Assembly (NCBI GenBank): GCA_963838835.1
Contig: CAWITA010000023.1
Span: 434,001 to 498,000 of the forward strand
DNA: 64,000 bases
Origin: Bog-473 sp963838835
Lineage (GTDB): Bacteria; Actinomycetota; Acidimicrobiia; Acidimicrobiales; RAAP-2
Direction: 5' to 3'
Both the position numbers and the translations under genes were made by a program. Positions 17,453 to 26,496 of this stretch are shown in pieces; position 1 is the stretch's first letter, and every line of letters begins with the position of its first letter. Below the pieces are notes generated by a model, which was given only the letters and a program-made list of their open reading frames with translations, did not search any database and was not told where the DNA came from.

Positions 17453-18634
17453 CTAGCTGAGACGGTAGAGCTTGGTCCCGTTCTCACCGAGAATCTTGCG
17501 GCGCGACTCCGGGCGAAGCGTGGTCATGGCCTCGCGCACGTGTTCGAGGGGCTTGGGCCAGAGAGCAGTGGGGTGGGGAAAGTCGGTCTCAAAGAGGATG
17601 TTGTCCTCGCCGACCTTGTCGACCAACTGCTGGAGATGCCCGCGCCCGGTCTCGAACCACATGGTGGAGAACCAGTTCGACTTGAAGTATTCCGAAGGAA
17701 TGCGCCCGAGCGCGGCTGCTTGCACAGGCGCGTTCTCAGGCAGTTCCCAGTCCATTGTCTCGAGGATGAACGGCAACCAGCCGATCCCACTCTCCACGGA
17801 TACCATCTTCAGCTTGGGGAAACGGTCGAACAACCCCGAGAAAATAGTATTGATCACCACCCGGGCATTCCCGATGAACAGCATGGACCCGCCGATGGCG
17901 GGCTTGACGAACTCGTCCTGGGACTCCCAGAAGTACTGACCGTAAAAGTTCATCGCCGTCAGGCTGGCTCCGATGTGGAAGTGGACCGGGAGCTCGAGGT
18001 CGGCGCAAACCTCCCAGAGGGGGTCCCAGGCTTTGCTGGCCAGGTCTGGGGCGCCGAGGTCCTGGGGGTCCGAGGTCATGTTGATCCCCCGCAGTCCGAG
18101 GTCTCCGATCCGCTGGGCCTCGCGCACGCTTTCATCGATGTCCCAAGCAGGCAGGATGGGCATGGGCAACAAACGGTTATTCGTGCGCTCCTGGATCTCT
18201 GCCCGAGAGTCGTTGAAGATCTCTACGCACAGTCGACGCAGCGCGAGATCCTTCACCTCGGCCAGAGTCTGGCCTCCCAGTCCGAGCGCGTTTGGATAAA
18301 GGACCTGATACTCGATACCCATGTCGTCGAGTACCTCGAGGCGGGCATCGACGTCCCACGCAGCAACATGGGCACGTTCGAAATCCCACTCGATCATCGA
18401 TTCTAGAAAGGGGTGCTTCACTCCGTCTCGGTCGATGGTGCTCCCGCCGCCCGCCTTGCCAACTGGCGTCCCATCGATGACCCATTGACGCTCCCCGTCG
18501 ACGTCCTCGACGTGCAGGATCTGATCCTTGTAGGCCGCAGGGGCTCGCTTCGTCCAGAGGTCCTCGACGTCGGTGAAGTGCGAATCGGCGTCCAGTACAG
18601 CCAGTCCCTCAAGCTTCTCGGTGTCAAGAGTCAT
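17453..18634 (-). CDS. Amidohydrolase family protein (amidohydrolase_2)
   Basis: 393 residues, second PF04909 member in the window. Landmarks are VLDADSHFTD at the N-terminus (metal motif, D-H spaced as DxxxH variant), LPVHFHIGAS mid-barrel, FDRFPKLKMVSVESGIGW and NILFETDFPHPTALWPKP, whose Asp is catalytic in the family. Likely a metal-dependent hydrolase or decarboxylase of a carboxylic-acid substrate. The start at 18634 has GGAGGG 11 bases upstream. It points away from the KARI-like gene, with a 23-bp tandem duplication in the space between. Confidence 0.85.
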   Translation of the reverse strand: MTLDTEKLEGLAVLDADSHFTDVEDLWTKRAPAAYKDQILHVEDVDGERQWVIDGTPVGKAGGGSTIDRDGVKHPFLESMIEWDFERAHVAAWDVDARLEVLDDMGIEYQVLYPNALGLGGQTLAEVKDLALRRLCVEIFNDSRAEIQERTNNRLLPMPILPAWDIDESVREAQRIGDLGLRGINMTSDPQDLGAPDLASKAWDPLWEVCADLELPVHFHIGASLTAMNFYGQYFWESQDEFVKPAIGGSMLFIGNARVVINTIFSGLFDRFPKLKMVSVESGIGWLPFILETMDWELPENAPVQAAALGRIPSEYFKSNWFSTMWFETGRGHLQQLVDKVGEDNILFETDFPHPTALWPKPLEHVREAMTTLRPESRRKILGENGTKLYRLS

Positions 18635-18697
18635 TTGATCACGTCCCTCCAGACTTCGAGACCACGGGGCACGCACCCTCCACCTCGAAGGCTACTA

Positions 18698-18743
18698 CTC
18701 ATCGGTGTCGAGTCCCTCAGCTCATCGGTGTCGAGTCCCTCAG
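18698..18743. repeat. Perfect tandem duplication, 2 x 23 bp
   Basis: The 23 bases at 18698-18720 are repeated exactly at 18721-18743, directly abutting. They lie in the divergent space before the amidohydrolase and the KARI-like gene. A fresh replication slip or an assembly artefact are both possible. Confidence 0.85.
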
Positions 18744-18917
18744 CGCGGTCGTCGGGCAACCGGAGAATCCTGGGCTCGGCGCTAACCCCCCTGGGACTGG
18801 CGTCCCGATCCGGGGGTCAATGCGATCTCCTGGTCCACCGGGGCGGGGTCTTGGGCACCGGAGTGCGAACCCGGCGGCGCCCGCGGCACGCCCACGGCAT
18901 CGCGCGATGATTGGTCG

Positions 18918-19898
18918 GTGACCACTATCTACTACGACCGCGACGCCGATCCTGAGGCACTGGCCGCCGAAACGGTCGCTGTCGTCGGCTACGGGAACCA
19001 AGGCCGCTCCTGGGCGCTCAACCTCCGCGACAGTGGCTTCGAGCCCGTGGTGTGCGTGCGGCCCGATGCGACCCGGGAGCAGGCCTCCGCCGACGGCTTC
19101 ATTACCCACGAGGTGGCCGAGGCCGGAGAGGCCGATGTGATCTGCATCCTGGTTCCCGACGACGTGGTTCCCCTGCTCGATGTCCAACCCGGGCCCGCCT
19201 CCTGCGTCATCGTGGCCAGTGGCTACACCCTCGCCTTCGGGCGGCTCGATCCTCCGGGGGATTCGGGGCTCGTGGCGCCGCGCATGCTCGGCCCCGAGGT
19301 GCGCCGATGCTATGAGGAAAGTGTCGGGTTCATCACTGCGGTCGGCGTGCACCACGATGCCACCGGTCGCGCCCTACGGCGGGTGCTGGCGGTGGCCCAA
19401 GCCATCGGTGGGCTCAAGCAGGGCGCCATCGCGCTGACCCCGATGCAGGAGGCGGTGCTGGACCTCGGAGTCGAACAGGTGCTGTCGCCGGCTCTCACCG
19501 CCGTGAACAACGCCTTCGTCCAGACCATGCTCGAGCATGGGATCCCCCTCGAGGCCATCGTCACCGAACTGGTGCTGTCGGGAGAGGTGGAGCGAACCTA
19601 CCGGCTCCTGCGCGAGGTCGGCTACGCCGTGCAGTCTGAGTTCCATTCCCCGACCAGTCAGTACGGCCAGCTCACACGCCGAGGTCGCTACGACCATCTC
19701 GACTTCTTGACGACCATGCAGGCTACGGCCGAGGAGATCGAGAGCGGCCGCTTCGCTGACGAGTGGGACGCCGAGCGGGATTCGGGCTACTCCACGCTCA
19801 ACCGGCTCAAAGAACAGCACGCGGGTGCCACCGTAAGGGAGTTCGAGGCGGATCTCCGCCGACGGCTGGGGCCGGGAGTGGTCGATCAGCCGGCCTGA
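18918..19898 (+). CDS. Ketol-acid reductoisomerase-like protein
   Basis: 326 residues, the usual length of class I KARI. The Rossmann motif is VVGYGNQGRSWALNLRDSG, with a following VCVRPD. The C-terminal knotted domain keeps LDLGVEQVLS (metal Asp and Glu) and the FHSPTSQYGQLTRRGR end. Two canonical features are altered: the PKGPG loop reads PRMLGPE, and the second metal motif, normally ECLHE, reads ELVLSGE. Canonical IlvC activity in branched-chain amino-acid synthesis is therefore doubtful; a reductoisomerase of another 2-keto acid is possible. GTG 18918 is the start giving the full family N-terminus. Confidence 0.7.
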   Translation: MTTIYYDRDADPEALAAETVAVVGYGNQGRSWALNLRDSGFEPVVCVRPDATREQASADGFITHEVAEAGEADVICILVPDDVVPLLDVQPGPASCVIVASGYTLAFGRLDPPGDSGLVAPRMLGPEVRRCYEESVGFITAVGVHHDATGRALRRVLAVAQAIGGLKQGAIALTPMQEAVLDLGVEQVLSPALTAVNNAFVQTMLEHGIPLEAIVTELVLSGEVERTYRLLREVGYAVQSEFHSPTSQYGQLTRRGRYDHLDFLTTMQATAEEIESGRFADEWDAERDSGYSTLNRLKEQHAGATVREFEADLRRRLGPGVVDQPA

Positions 19899-19925
19899 AG
19901 CGTCGTAGGTCGGACCATCCTCCGT

Positions 19926-19944
19926 GGTGGGTTCAAGTCCCACC
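19926..19944 (+). other. tRNA T-arm-like remnant
   Basis: GGTGGG-TTCAAGT-CCCACC is a perfect six-pair stem with a seven-base T loop, followed by CGCCTGCCCGCA. This looks like the 3' end of a tRNA gene, but no matching 5' acceptor or D arm lies within the preceding 100 bases, which are the end of the KARI-like gene. It may be a tRNA fragment left by a recombination event, or chance. Confidence 0.35.
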
Positions 19945-20162
19945 CGCCTGCCCGCACCCCAGTTCTGGCTTGTTCAGGTGTGAATCAGCGATCATCTTGG
20001 CCCTCGCGCGCGCTCGCGTTCTGGGCTTACCGGTTGGTCACGACGCGTGAGGGCCTCATGGTAGATCTGTGACAACTGCTGTCAGACTGTCGTGGTGGCG
20101 CAAAGCCTCCACAGGTCTCACACGGACGCACCGGAGCTACCGGAAGCCGCAAACGAGAACCG

Positions 20163-21452
20163 ATGACGACGATTCGTGGCCGCACCCCGAGTCCCGGTGG
20201 ATCGCGCCGCACCCGCCTGCGGGAGTGGCGTCAGGAGTCACTCTGGCTGTGGCCCGCCATCGCGGCTATCGGAGCCTGGGTGGCCGGAAGTCTCGCGGCA
20301 AGGTACTTCGGGAGCTTTCGCTTCGATGAAGGGCTGTTCCCAACCGATCTGAGCGACGCAAGGACGCTTCTGGCGACCATCGCCACGGCACTGTTGACCT
20401 TCACTGGCGTCGTGTTTTCCATCACGCTCGTCGCGCTCCAGATGGCGAGCTCGCAATACTCGCCGCGTGTGCTCCGGACCTTCGTGCGCAAGCCCATCAC
20501 CAAATTGGCGCTGTCGACCTTCATTGCGACGTTCGTTTATGCGTTGACACTGCTGTCCAGGGTCGGTACGGCTGGCGCTGCTCATAGCGTTCCGCAGGGA
20601 GCTATCGCGCTTGCCTACCTGCTGGTCATGGCATCCGTTTTGGTGTTCGTCGTGTTCGTCCACTCCACCGTGCGGTCGATGCGCGTGAGTTATGTCCTTC
20701 AGGCGGTCTTCAACGAGACACTGCGGGCGATCGGCAATTTGTTCGCGCCCGATGCCACCTACCGGGAAGTGCAAGACCCCGAGATGCAAGCCTTCCCAAT
20801 ACGGATTGTCTTCGATCGTCCCGACGCGGTGCTCGACGGTGTCGACGCGCACCATCTCGTCGAGCTGGCCAGGCAGCACCAGTGTGTGTTGCGGCTCTGT
20901 GTCCCCGTAGGGACTTACCTGACACGAGGTGCAGATCTCATGGAGGTTCACGGCGGTGCCGATCCTGGCGCCCCAGAGATTCTCCGTCTGATGGACTGTT
21001 TCGCGGTGCGATCTCTGTATCAAGACCCCTGCTATGGAATCCGCCAGCTCGTCGACATTGCCATCCGGGCGCTGTCGGCTGCGATAAACGATCCGACCAC
21101 TGCAGTGCAGGCGCTTGATCGTTTGCACGGGATCTTACGAGCCGTTGCCGATCGGCCCGACCCCGCGGGTGCCTTCGTGGATGGGTTCGACTCGGTCCGC
21201 CTCGTCGTGCCCGTCCCGGGATGGGACCGTGTGTTCGAACTCGCATTCACAGAGGTGAGCCTCTTCGGAGCGGGCCAACCTCAGATTTCACGAAAGCTCA
21301 TGGCGATCTTCGACGACCTGTCGGCATGCGTTACGCCGGACCGCAACCGGGTGATCGAGTCCCGACGGGCCTGGCTCCGCACCGAAGTGGCACGCCGCGA
21401 CAGCTCAGACGTGGGGCAGCTCCTCGACCCAGATGCGCTCGGCCTGGGATAG
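20163..21452 (+). CDS. DUF2254 membrane protein
   Basis: 429 residues of the DUF2254 family (PF10011). Four membrane segments are visible in the first 165 residues (LWPAIAAIGAWVAGSLAARY, LLATIATALLTFTGVVFSIT, ALSTFIATFVYALTLL, IALAYLLVMASVLVFVVFVH), with the family motif LQMASSQYSPRVLRTF between. The soluble C-terminal half contains YGIRQLVDIAIRALSAAIND-PTTA, another family hallmark. The role is unknown; an ion channel or sensor has been suggested only by shape. ATG 20163 has no clear ribosome site. Confidence 0.85.
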   Translation: MTTIRGRTPSPGGSRRTRLREWRQESLWLWPAIAAIGAWVAGSLAARYFGSFRFDEGLFPTDLSDARTLLATIATALLTFTGVVFSITLVALQMASSQYSPRVLRTFVRKPITKLALSTFIATFVYALTLLSRVGTAGAAHSVPQGAIALAYLLVMASVLVFVVFVHSTVRSMRVSYVLQAVFNETLRAIGNLFAPDATYREVQDPEMQAFPIRIVFDRPDAVLDGVDAHHLVELARQHQCVLRLCVPVGTYLTRGADLMEVHGGADPGAPEILRLMDCFAVRSLYQDPCYGIRQLVDIAIRALSAAINDPTTAVQALDRLHGILRAVADRPDPAGAFVDGFDSVRLVVPVPGWDRVFELAFTEVSLFGAGQPQISRKLMAIFDDLSACVTPDRNRVIESRRAWLRTEVARRDSSDVGQLLDPDALGLG

Positions 21453-21587
21453 AGAACCGGAGACTCGGTGGTTACATGGACGGCACCGACCGCCTCTGAG
21501 TTCGGGCGATCAGCCCACCTCGGTTAGGGAACACTCATGTCGTCGATCAAGAGGTGAGGCAGTGCACGGACGGTTCACGGACCAGGG

Positions 21588-22877
21588 CTACCCGGCGAGA
21601 TCGGTGAGGGCGGCGTCCGGGTTCGGCGGTGTGTGGACGAAGGCAGCAAGCACCGCAGCGGCGAGGCATGCGCCCGCGCCGACGAGGAGGGCGGCTCGAG
21701 GACCACCGGCCGAGGTAATCCACCCGGTCACGATGCTGCCGACCGGGGTCGTCCCGAGGTAGACGAAAACCCACAACGCCATGATCCTGCCTCGATACGC
21801 GCTCGAGCTATGCAGCTGCAGGGTCGTCGAGCACAAGGTGACGAAGCAGAACGCCGCGGCCCCTGTGACCAGCAGCGTGACGGACGCCACGGCGACGTCG
21901 GGAGCGGCGGCGGTGGCGGCCAGCATGACGCCGAAACCGAGCGCGGCGGAGAGGAGGTATGGCCGTCGTGGATGGTGGATCAGGCTGACCGAGAAGGAGC
22001 CGACGATGGCCCCGATGCCGAGCATCGTGGTCAGCAGCCCGAAGGTGCCGGCGCTGCCGTGGAAGGTGTCCTTGGCCAGCACGGGCAAGATGACCGGAAA
22101 GTTGAAGGCCAAGAGCCCCACGACCGACATCATGAGCAGAGGCAGCCAGAGCTGCTGGCGTCCCGCGGCGTAACGGAGCCCTTCTCTGACGCCTTGGCGT
22201 CCCGGCGGCGCGGGTCCGCCCGCCTTGCGGGGCCGGATCGCGATCAGGGCGGCGATCACGGCCAGATAGGACAGCGCGTTGAGGGCGAAGCACACCGTCG
22301 TGCCCACCGTCACGATCAGCACGCCGGCCAGGGCCGGGCCGACCACCCGGGCACTGTTGACCACGACGCCGTTGAGGCTGACCGCACTGGCCAGGTCGGC
22401 GGGCGGCACCAGCCGGCTGATGAGGGCCTGGCGGGCTGGCGAGTCGGCGATCTGAACCACACCCCCCGCCGCGCCGATCGCCACCAGCGCCGGTACCTTC
22501 GCCGCCCCGGCTGCGGCCAGCGCCCACAACAGCGCTGCCAGGAGGCAATAGAGGGTCTGGGTGACCAGGAGCAGCTTGCGCAGGTCCACCCGGTCGGCCA
22601 CGGCACCGCCCCAGGGGCCGAACAGCAGGGAGGGGATCCCCCCGGCCGCGAGGACCAACCCCAGGTCGCGGGCCGAACCGGTGAGCTCGAGGACGAGCCA
22701 GCCGATGGCCGTCTGCTGGAGGAAGGTGCCGCTGGCCGAGAGCACTTGCCCGCCGAAGTAGAGGCGAAAGGGCCGAGAGCGCAGGGCACGGAAGGAGTTG
22801 CGCCGCCCGGCCGTGGCTGCCTCTGCTCCCGGTATTGGCCCGGCCTCGGGCATGGTAGCCAGTCCGTCACGGTCCAT
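21588..22877 (-). CDS. MFS transporter (MFS_3 / EntS-like)
   Basis: 429 residues with twelve predicted membrane helices. Family landmarks are FRLYFGGQVLSASGTFLQQT (helix 1), GAVADRVDLRKLLL (the loop 2-3 motif A), IADSPARQALISRLVP and LNALSYLAVIAAL. This group includes enterobactin exporters and macrolide efflux proteins; the substrate here is unknown. The gene is convergent with the DUF2254 gene, and ATG 22877 or the Met eight codons later could be the start. Confidence 0.85.
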   Translation of the reverse strand: MDRDGLATMPEAGPIPGAEAATAGRRNSFRALRSRPFRLYFGGQVLSASGTFLQQTAIGWLVLELTGSARDLGLVLAAGGIPSLLFGPWGGAVADRVDLRKLLLVTQTLYCLLAALLWALAAAGAAKVPALVAIGAAGGVVQIADSPARQALISRLVPPADLASAVSLNGVVVNSARVVGPALAGVLIVTVGTTVCFALNALSYLAVIAALIAIRPRKAGGPAPPGRQGVREGLRYAAGRQQLWLPLLMMSVVGLLAFNFPVILPVLAKDTFHGSAGTFGLLTTMLGIGAIVGSFSVSLIHHPRRPYLLSAALGFGVMLAATAAAPDVAVASVTLLVTGAAAFCFVTLCSTTLQLHSSSAYRGRIMALWVFVYLGTTPVGSIVTGWITSAGGPRAALLVGAGACLAAAVLAAFVHTPPNPDAALTDLAG

Positions 22878-23180
22878 CGGGCATCACCGCGGAAGGTTCG
22901 TCGTCGGAGCGAGATTATTGCAAGCGTTGCTCCGCAAAGGCGTCGGGGATTTCCCGAAACCATGTAGGGAGGAGTAGAGACCCTGGGGGTATCGACGTCG
23001 GCGTCGCTCCGGTCTGCTGTCGTCCTGCCGAAAGTGGCGTCATTGCTCGCGCGCGAAGCGTGCTCGGTCGAACAACTGCAGACCAGCGGGCTTTTCCACC
23101 GTGGCTAACGGGGAGGGAGTGGACGGTGACCTCGGCGCCCGACAGCTCAAGACTCAGCGCGGAGGTGACGAAGGTAGGAG
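22878..23180. other. Divergent intergenic region, no gene recognised
   Basis: About 300 bp between the MFS gene (minus) and the propeller protein (plus). It has a short AT-rich stretch near 22910-22925 that could hold the MFS promoter. I see no further gene or repeat. Confidence 0.4.
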
Positions 23181-25211
23181 ATGTCGAGACTTGGCGAAAT
23201 TCGACGCAGCCGTCGTTTCGGCCTCGGTGTTGGCGCCCTCGTCGCCGTGGCCTTCGTCCTCACGTCAGGTTTACCGGGGGCAGCCGGTGCCACCGATTCG
23301 GGGTGGAACGTCATTACGAGTCCGAATACGGGACCATCGGAGAGCAACCTCCTCATGGGGAGTACGTGCACGAGCGCATGGAGTTGCTTCGCGGTCGGTG
23401 GTGTCTTCTCCTCGCTTGGGAACAACTCTCAGCCCGATGCTCTGATCGACACTTGGAACGGTTCATCGTGGTCGGTTGGACCCGACGTGGCTCCCCCTGG
23501 CAGCCAGGCCTCACTTCTGTGGGGCGTCGCCTGTGTCACCTCGTCGGATTGTTGGGCGGTGGGTGCTCAAGAGCCGAGCAACCAGAACGGTCCCGTGACC
23601 CTGGCCGAACATTGGAATGGCTCCGCCTGGTCGGTCGTGCCCACGCCAGCAGTGAACGGCTACCTCTTCTCGGTCGCGTGCTCGAGCACCTCGGACTGCT
23701 GGGCGGTGGGCAGCGGTCTCGATAGCCAACAGAACCCGCTCAACGGCATCATCGATCACTGGAACGGATCGCAATGGTCACAGGTATCACGGGCGTCCTC
23801 CGGTCAGCCCTATGACGAATTCGACTCCGTGACCTGCGCGGACAGCTCAGACTGTTGGGCCGTTGGCTACGCAGGGCCAAACCAGATCCAGTACAACTTC
23901 CTCCCTGGGGTGGCGCCGTCCCTTACCGGCGGGGCTGCGTTGGTCGAGCATTGGGACGGGAGTGCCTGGTCGATCGTTCCCACACCAGGCGTGTCGGCTC
24001 CTCTCGGTCAAGAACTGACTTCGGTGACGTGCACAGAGTCCTCGAATTGCTGGGCCGTGGGAACCACCATGGACGCGAATGGAAATCCTTCCTCTTCCCT
24101 CGTGGACCATTGGGACGGTTCGACATGGGCCACGACGCCAAGTCTCGATCCGTCTACACCGGCCAATATCCTCACCACGGTCACCTGTTCTGATGCATCC
24201 GACTGCTGGGCCACAGGAGCCACCGATGCCGCGAGCGGGCAGAACACGACGCCGACCCCGTATATCGAGAACTGGAACGGCTCGAGCTGGACGGTCGAAC
24301 CAAGCCCAAGTGTCGTGGCCTTTGGCTGGCTCGGTGGCCTGGCCTGCGTGCGCGGGACCGGGTGTTTCGCGACCGGGTTCTCGGCGACCAGCCTGAACAA
24401 CACAACGACGTTGCAGACTCTCATCGAGCAGCTGCAGGTGCCAGCGGCAAGCAGCCAGGGGATCCGGATGGTGGGCTCCGACGGAGGGGTCTTCTCCTTC
24501 GGCGATGCCGGCTTCTACGGATCCATGGGTGGCATGGCCCTCAACAAGCCCATCGTCGGGATGGCGGCCACGCCCGACGGTGGCGGCTACTGGTTGGTCG
24601 CCGCCGATGGAGGGGTCTTTTCCTTCGGCGACGCGCGCTTCTACGGATCCATGGGTGGCACGGCCCTCAACAAGCCCATCGTCGGGATGGCGGCCACGCC
24701 CGACGGTGGCGGCTACTGGTTGGTCGCCGCTGATGGAGGAGTCTTTTCCTTCGGCGACGCCACGTTCGACGGATCGACGGGTGGTACGGCCCTCAACAAG
24801 CCCATCGTCGGGATGGCGTCCACGCCCGACGGTGGCGGCTACTGGCTGGTCGCCGCTGATGGAGGGGTCTTCTCCTTCGGCGACGCCGCGTTCGACGGGT
24901 CCACGGGTGGTACGGCCCTCAACAAGCCCATCGTCGGGATCGCGTCCACGCCCGACGGTGGCGGGTACTGGCTGGTCGCCGCTGATGGAGGGGTCTTCTC
25001 CTTCGGCGACGCCGCGTTCGACGGCTCTGTCCCAGGACAGGGCATCGTGAGTCGGGTGCCCATCGCAGGGATCGTCGCCACTCCCGACGGTGACGGGTAC
25101 TGGGTCGTCGGTCAGGACGGCTCTCTTTACTCCTATGGGGACGCAAACTATCTGGGCTCTCTCGTCGGAGTCCGCCTCGCGGCGCCGATCGCTGGCACGG
25201 CAGCCGCGTAG
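23181..25211 (+). CDS. Exported beta-propeller-like repeat protein
   Basis: 676 residues. An N-terminal signal peptide (RFGLGVGALVAVAFVLTSGL, small residues at AGA) points to export. Residues 45-420 contain about six SSDCWAVG / WNGSSWSV units, each with a paired cysteine context. Residues 430-670 contain five 42-residue units (DGGVFSFGDA, FYGSMGG, PIVGMAATPDGGGYWLVAA) plus a degenerate sixth. Both halves look like blades of beta propellers on the cell surface. The C-terminal type is widespread in Acidimicrobiia. There is no anchor or sorting motif at the C-terminus. Function unknown; adhesion or carbohydrate binding is only a guess. Confidence 0.85.
   Translation: MSRLGEIRRSRRFGLGVGALVAVAFVLTSGLPGAAGATDSGWNVITSPNTGPSESNLLMGSTCTSAWSCFAVGGVFSSLGNNSQPDALIDTWNGSSWSVGPDVAPPGSQASLLWGVACVTSSDCWAVGAQEPSNQNGPVTLAEHWNGSAWSVVPTPAVNGYLFSVACSSTSDCWAVGSGLDSQQNPLNGIIDHWNGSQWSQVSRASSGQPYDEFDSVTCADSSDCWAVGYAGPNQIQYNFLPGVAPSLTGGAALVEHWDGSAWSIVPTPGVSAPLGQELTSVTCTESSNCWAVGTTMDANGNPSSSLVDHWDGSTWATTPSLDPSTPANILTTVTCSDASDCWATGATDAASGQNTTPTPYIENWNGSSWTVEPSPSVVAFGWLGGLACVRGTGCFATGFSATSLNNTTTLQTLIEQLQVPAASSQGIRMVGSDGGVFSFGDAGFYGSMGGMALNKPIVGMAATPDGGGYWLVAADGGVFSFGDARFYGSMGGTALNKPIVGMAATPDGGGYWLVAADGGVFSFGDATFDGSTGGTALNKPIVGMASTPDGGGYWLVAADGGVFSFGDAAFDGSTGGTALNKPIVGIASTPDGGGYWLVAADGGVFSFGDAAFDGSVPGQGIVSRVPIAGIVATPDGDGYWVVGQDGSLYSYGDANYLGSLVGVRLAAPIAGTAAA
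24480..25205 (+). repeat. 126-bp coding tandem repeats
   Basis: Units begin at 24480, 24606, 24732, 24858 and 24984, spaced exactly 126 bp, with a diverged unit from 25116. Adjacent units are nearly identical at DNA level, which suggests recent duplication or gene conversion inside the propeller gene. Confidence 0.9.
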
Positions 25212-25279
25212 GGTTCGAAAACGTACCAACCCCCCGAACTGCGAAGATCTGGCGGTACGAGACACTTCTGGAACGGCCC

Positions 25280-25307
25280 TTGACGTTGCTTTCACAGCGT
25301 ATAAGAT
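25280..25307 (+). promoter_or_regulatory. Promoter of the TetR gene, leaderless
   Basis: TTGACG (25280-25285) and TAAGAT (25302-25307) are 16 bases apart, a strong sigma-70-type promoter. The ATG of the TetR gene begins at 25317, only nine bases after the -10, so the transcript would start at or next to the start codon. No ribosome-binding site is present, as expected for a leaderless mRNA. Confidence 0.6.
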
Positions 25308-25316
25308 TTTTTAACA

Positions 25317-25967
25317 ATGGTGAAAGCGCCGACGAGGACGGACTGGCGCGAACAGAGGCGTCGATTCGCTCGGGGTTCCATTCTTGAGGCCGCGTGGTCT
25401 CTGGTCAATGAGTCGGGACTGGCCGCGATCACCATGCGGGATCTCGCGGATCGTGCCGGGATCACAGTCCCGACGGTCTATGCGTACTTCGACTCAAAGA
25501 ACGCCGTCTTTGATGAGATGTTTGCGCAATCAGCACAGCAGTTCGCCACTGAGATGTCGGCCCCGTATCGCACCGACGATTCCCACGAGCTTCTCAGCAC
25601 GATGGCACGGCGCTTTGTCGACTTCTGCCTCTCCGACGTTGGCCGCTATCAGCTCCTCTTCCAGCGGACGATCCCCGGCTTCGAGCCCTCTGCCCGGTCG
25701 TACGCCCACGCCGTCAAGGCCTTGGACAACTCCCGCCGCCAGCTGGCCGCCGTTGGAGTGAGTACAGATGTACAGGTCGACTTGCTGACTGCGCTCCTTA
25801 CCGGCCTCGTTGACCAGCAGATTTCCAATGATCCCGGAGGCGACCGATGGACCCGCTTGATCGATGATGCCATCGAGATGTTCTTCACCCACTGCCAGCG
25901 AAGCGGTCAGCGTGCAAGAACTGCCTCGAGATCAAGATCCCGACAAGTACGTCGTACCACGCAGTGA
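25317..25967 (+). CDS. TetR/AcrR family regulator
   Basis: 216 residues. The N-terminal helix-turn-helix is FARGSILEAAWSLVNESG, then ITMRDLADRAGITVPTVYAYF with the recognition helix TVPTVYAYFDSK. The C-terminal ligand domain (RRFVDFCLSDVGRYQLLFQR) resembles the TetR_C_33-like group. Ligand unknown. The downstream SRPBCC gene is 58 bp away on the same strand and may be a target. The tail is basic (RSGQRARTASRSRSRQVRR) and possibly disordered. Confidence 0.9.
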   Translation: MVKAPTRTDWREQRRRFARGSILEAAWSLVNESGLAAITMRDLADRAGITVPTVYAYFDSKNAVFDEMFAQSAQQFATEMSAPYRTDDSHELLSTMARRFVDFCLSDVGRYQLLFQRTIPGFEPSARSYAHAVKALDNSRRQLAAVGVSTDVQVDLLTALLTGLVDQQISNDPGGDRWTRLIDDAIEMFFTHCQRSGQRARTASRSRSRQVRRTTQ

Positions 25968-26025
25968 CAGTCGGCTTCGCTTCGGAGATCCGGAAATCGA
26001 AGCGATCACGGAAAGAGGAGGTGTG

Positions 26026-26496
26026 ATGGCGAGCGCCCGACAAGGGAGGGTGACGATGCGCATCATGGCCCCAGCAGAAAGGATCTGGGCATTGATCGCG
26101 AACCTCGACCGTATGGGAGAGTGGAGTCCCGAGTGCTATCGAGTCACGTGGCTCGACGGTGCTACCTCGCCGGCTAAGCCGGGAGCACGGTTCAAGGGAC
26201 GGAACCGTTGGGGCCCGGTGCGATGGTCCATGATCTGCCAAGTCAAGAGCGCAGAAGAAGGTCGCGAGATCTCCTGGGCGACCATCCAGCGGGGAAGAGA
26301 GCTCGTCAGTTGGCGGTACGAGCTGGTTCCCGACGGTGAGGGTACGATCGTCACGGAGTCTTTCGAAGTGCACTGGCTGCCTCCCATGGCCCGGGCGTTC
26401 GAAGACGTCGTTATGGTGAACCGCGACTCGGACCGCGAACAGGCCATGCACCTCACCCTTGAGAGGATCAAGGCGGCGGTCGAGTCCCCCGCTTAG
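26026..26496 (+). CDS. SRPBCC/polyketide cyclase family protein
   Basis: 156 residues of the START-like fold: APAERIWALIANLDRMGEWS, CYRVTWLDGATSP, GARFKGRNRWGPVRWSMICQ, ISWATIQRGRELVSWRYELV and a long C-terminal helix EQAMHLTLERIKAAVE. Members bind hydrophobic ligands in a deep cavity and some act as cyclases; the ligand is unknown. ATG 26026 is preceded by AGGAGG at an ideal distance, so the longer open frame is not used. It follows the TetR gene. Confidence 0.85.
   Translation: MASARQGRVTMRIMAPAERIWALIANLDRMGEWSPECYRVTWLDGATSPAKPGARFKGRNRWGPVRWSMICQVKSAEEGREISWATIQRGRELVSWRYELVPDGEGTIVTESFEVHWLPPMARAFEDVVMVNRDSDREQAMHLTLERIKAAVESPA

Noticed and set aside
24480..25205. CRISPR-like array
   Set aside because: The repeats are 126 bp, in frame and without unique spacers; they encode protein blades.
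23847..25295. Minus-strand open frame with periodic repeats over the propeller gene
   Set aside because: The periodicity is only the reverse reading of the 126-bp coding repeats.
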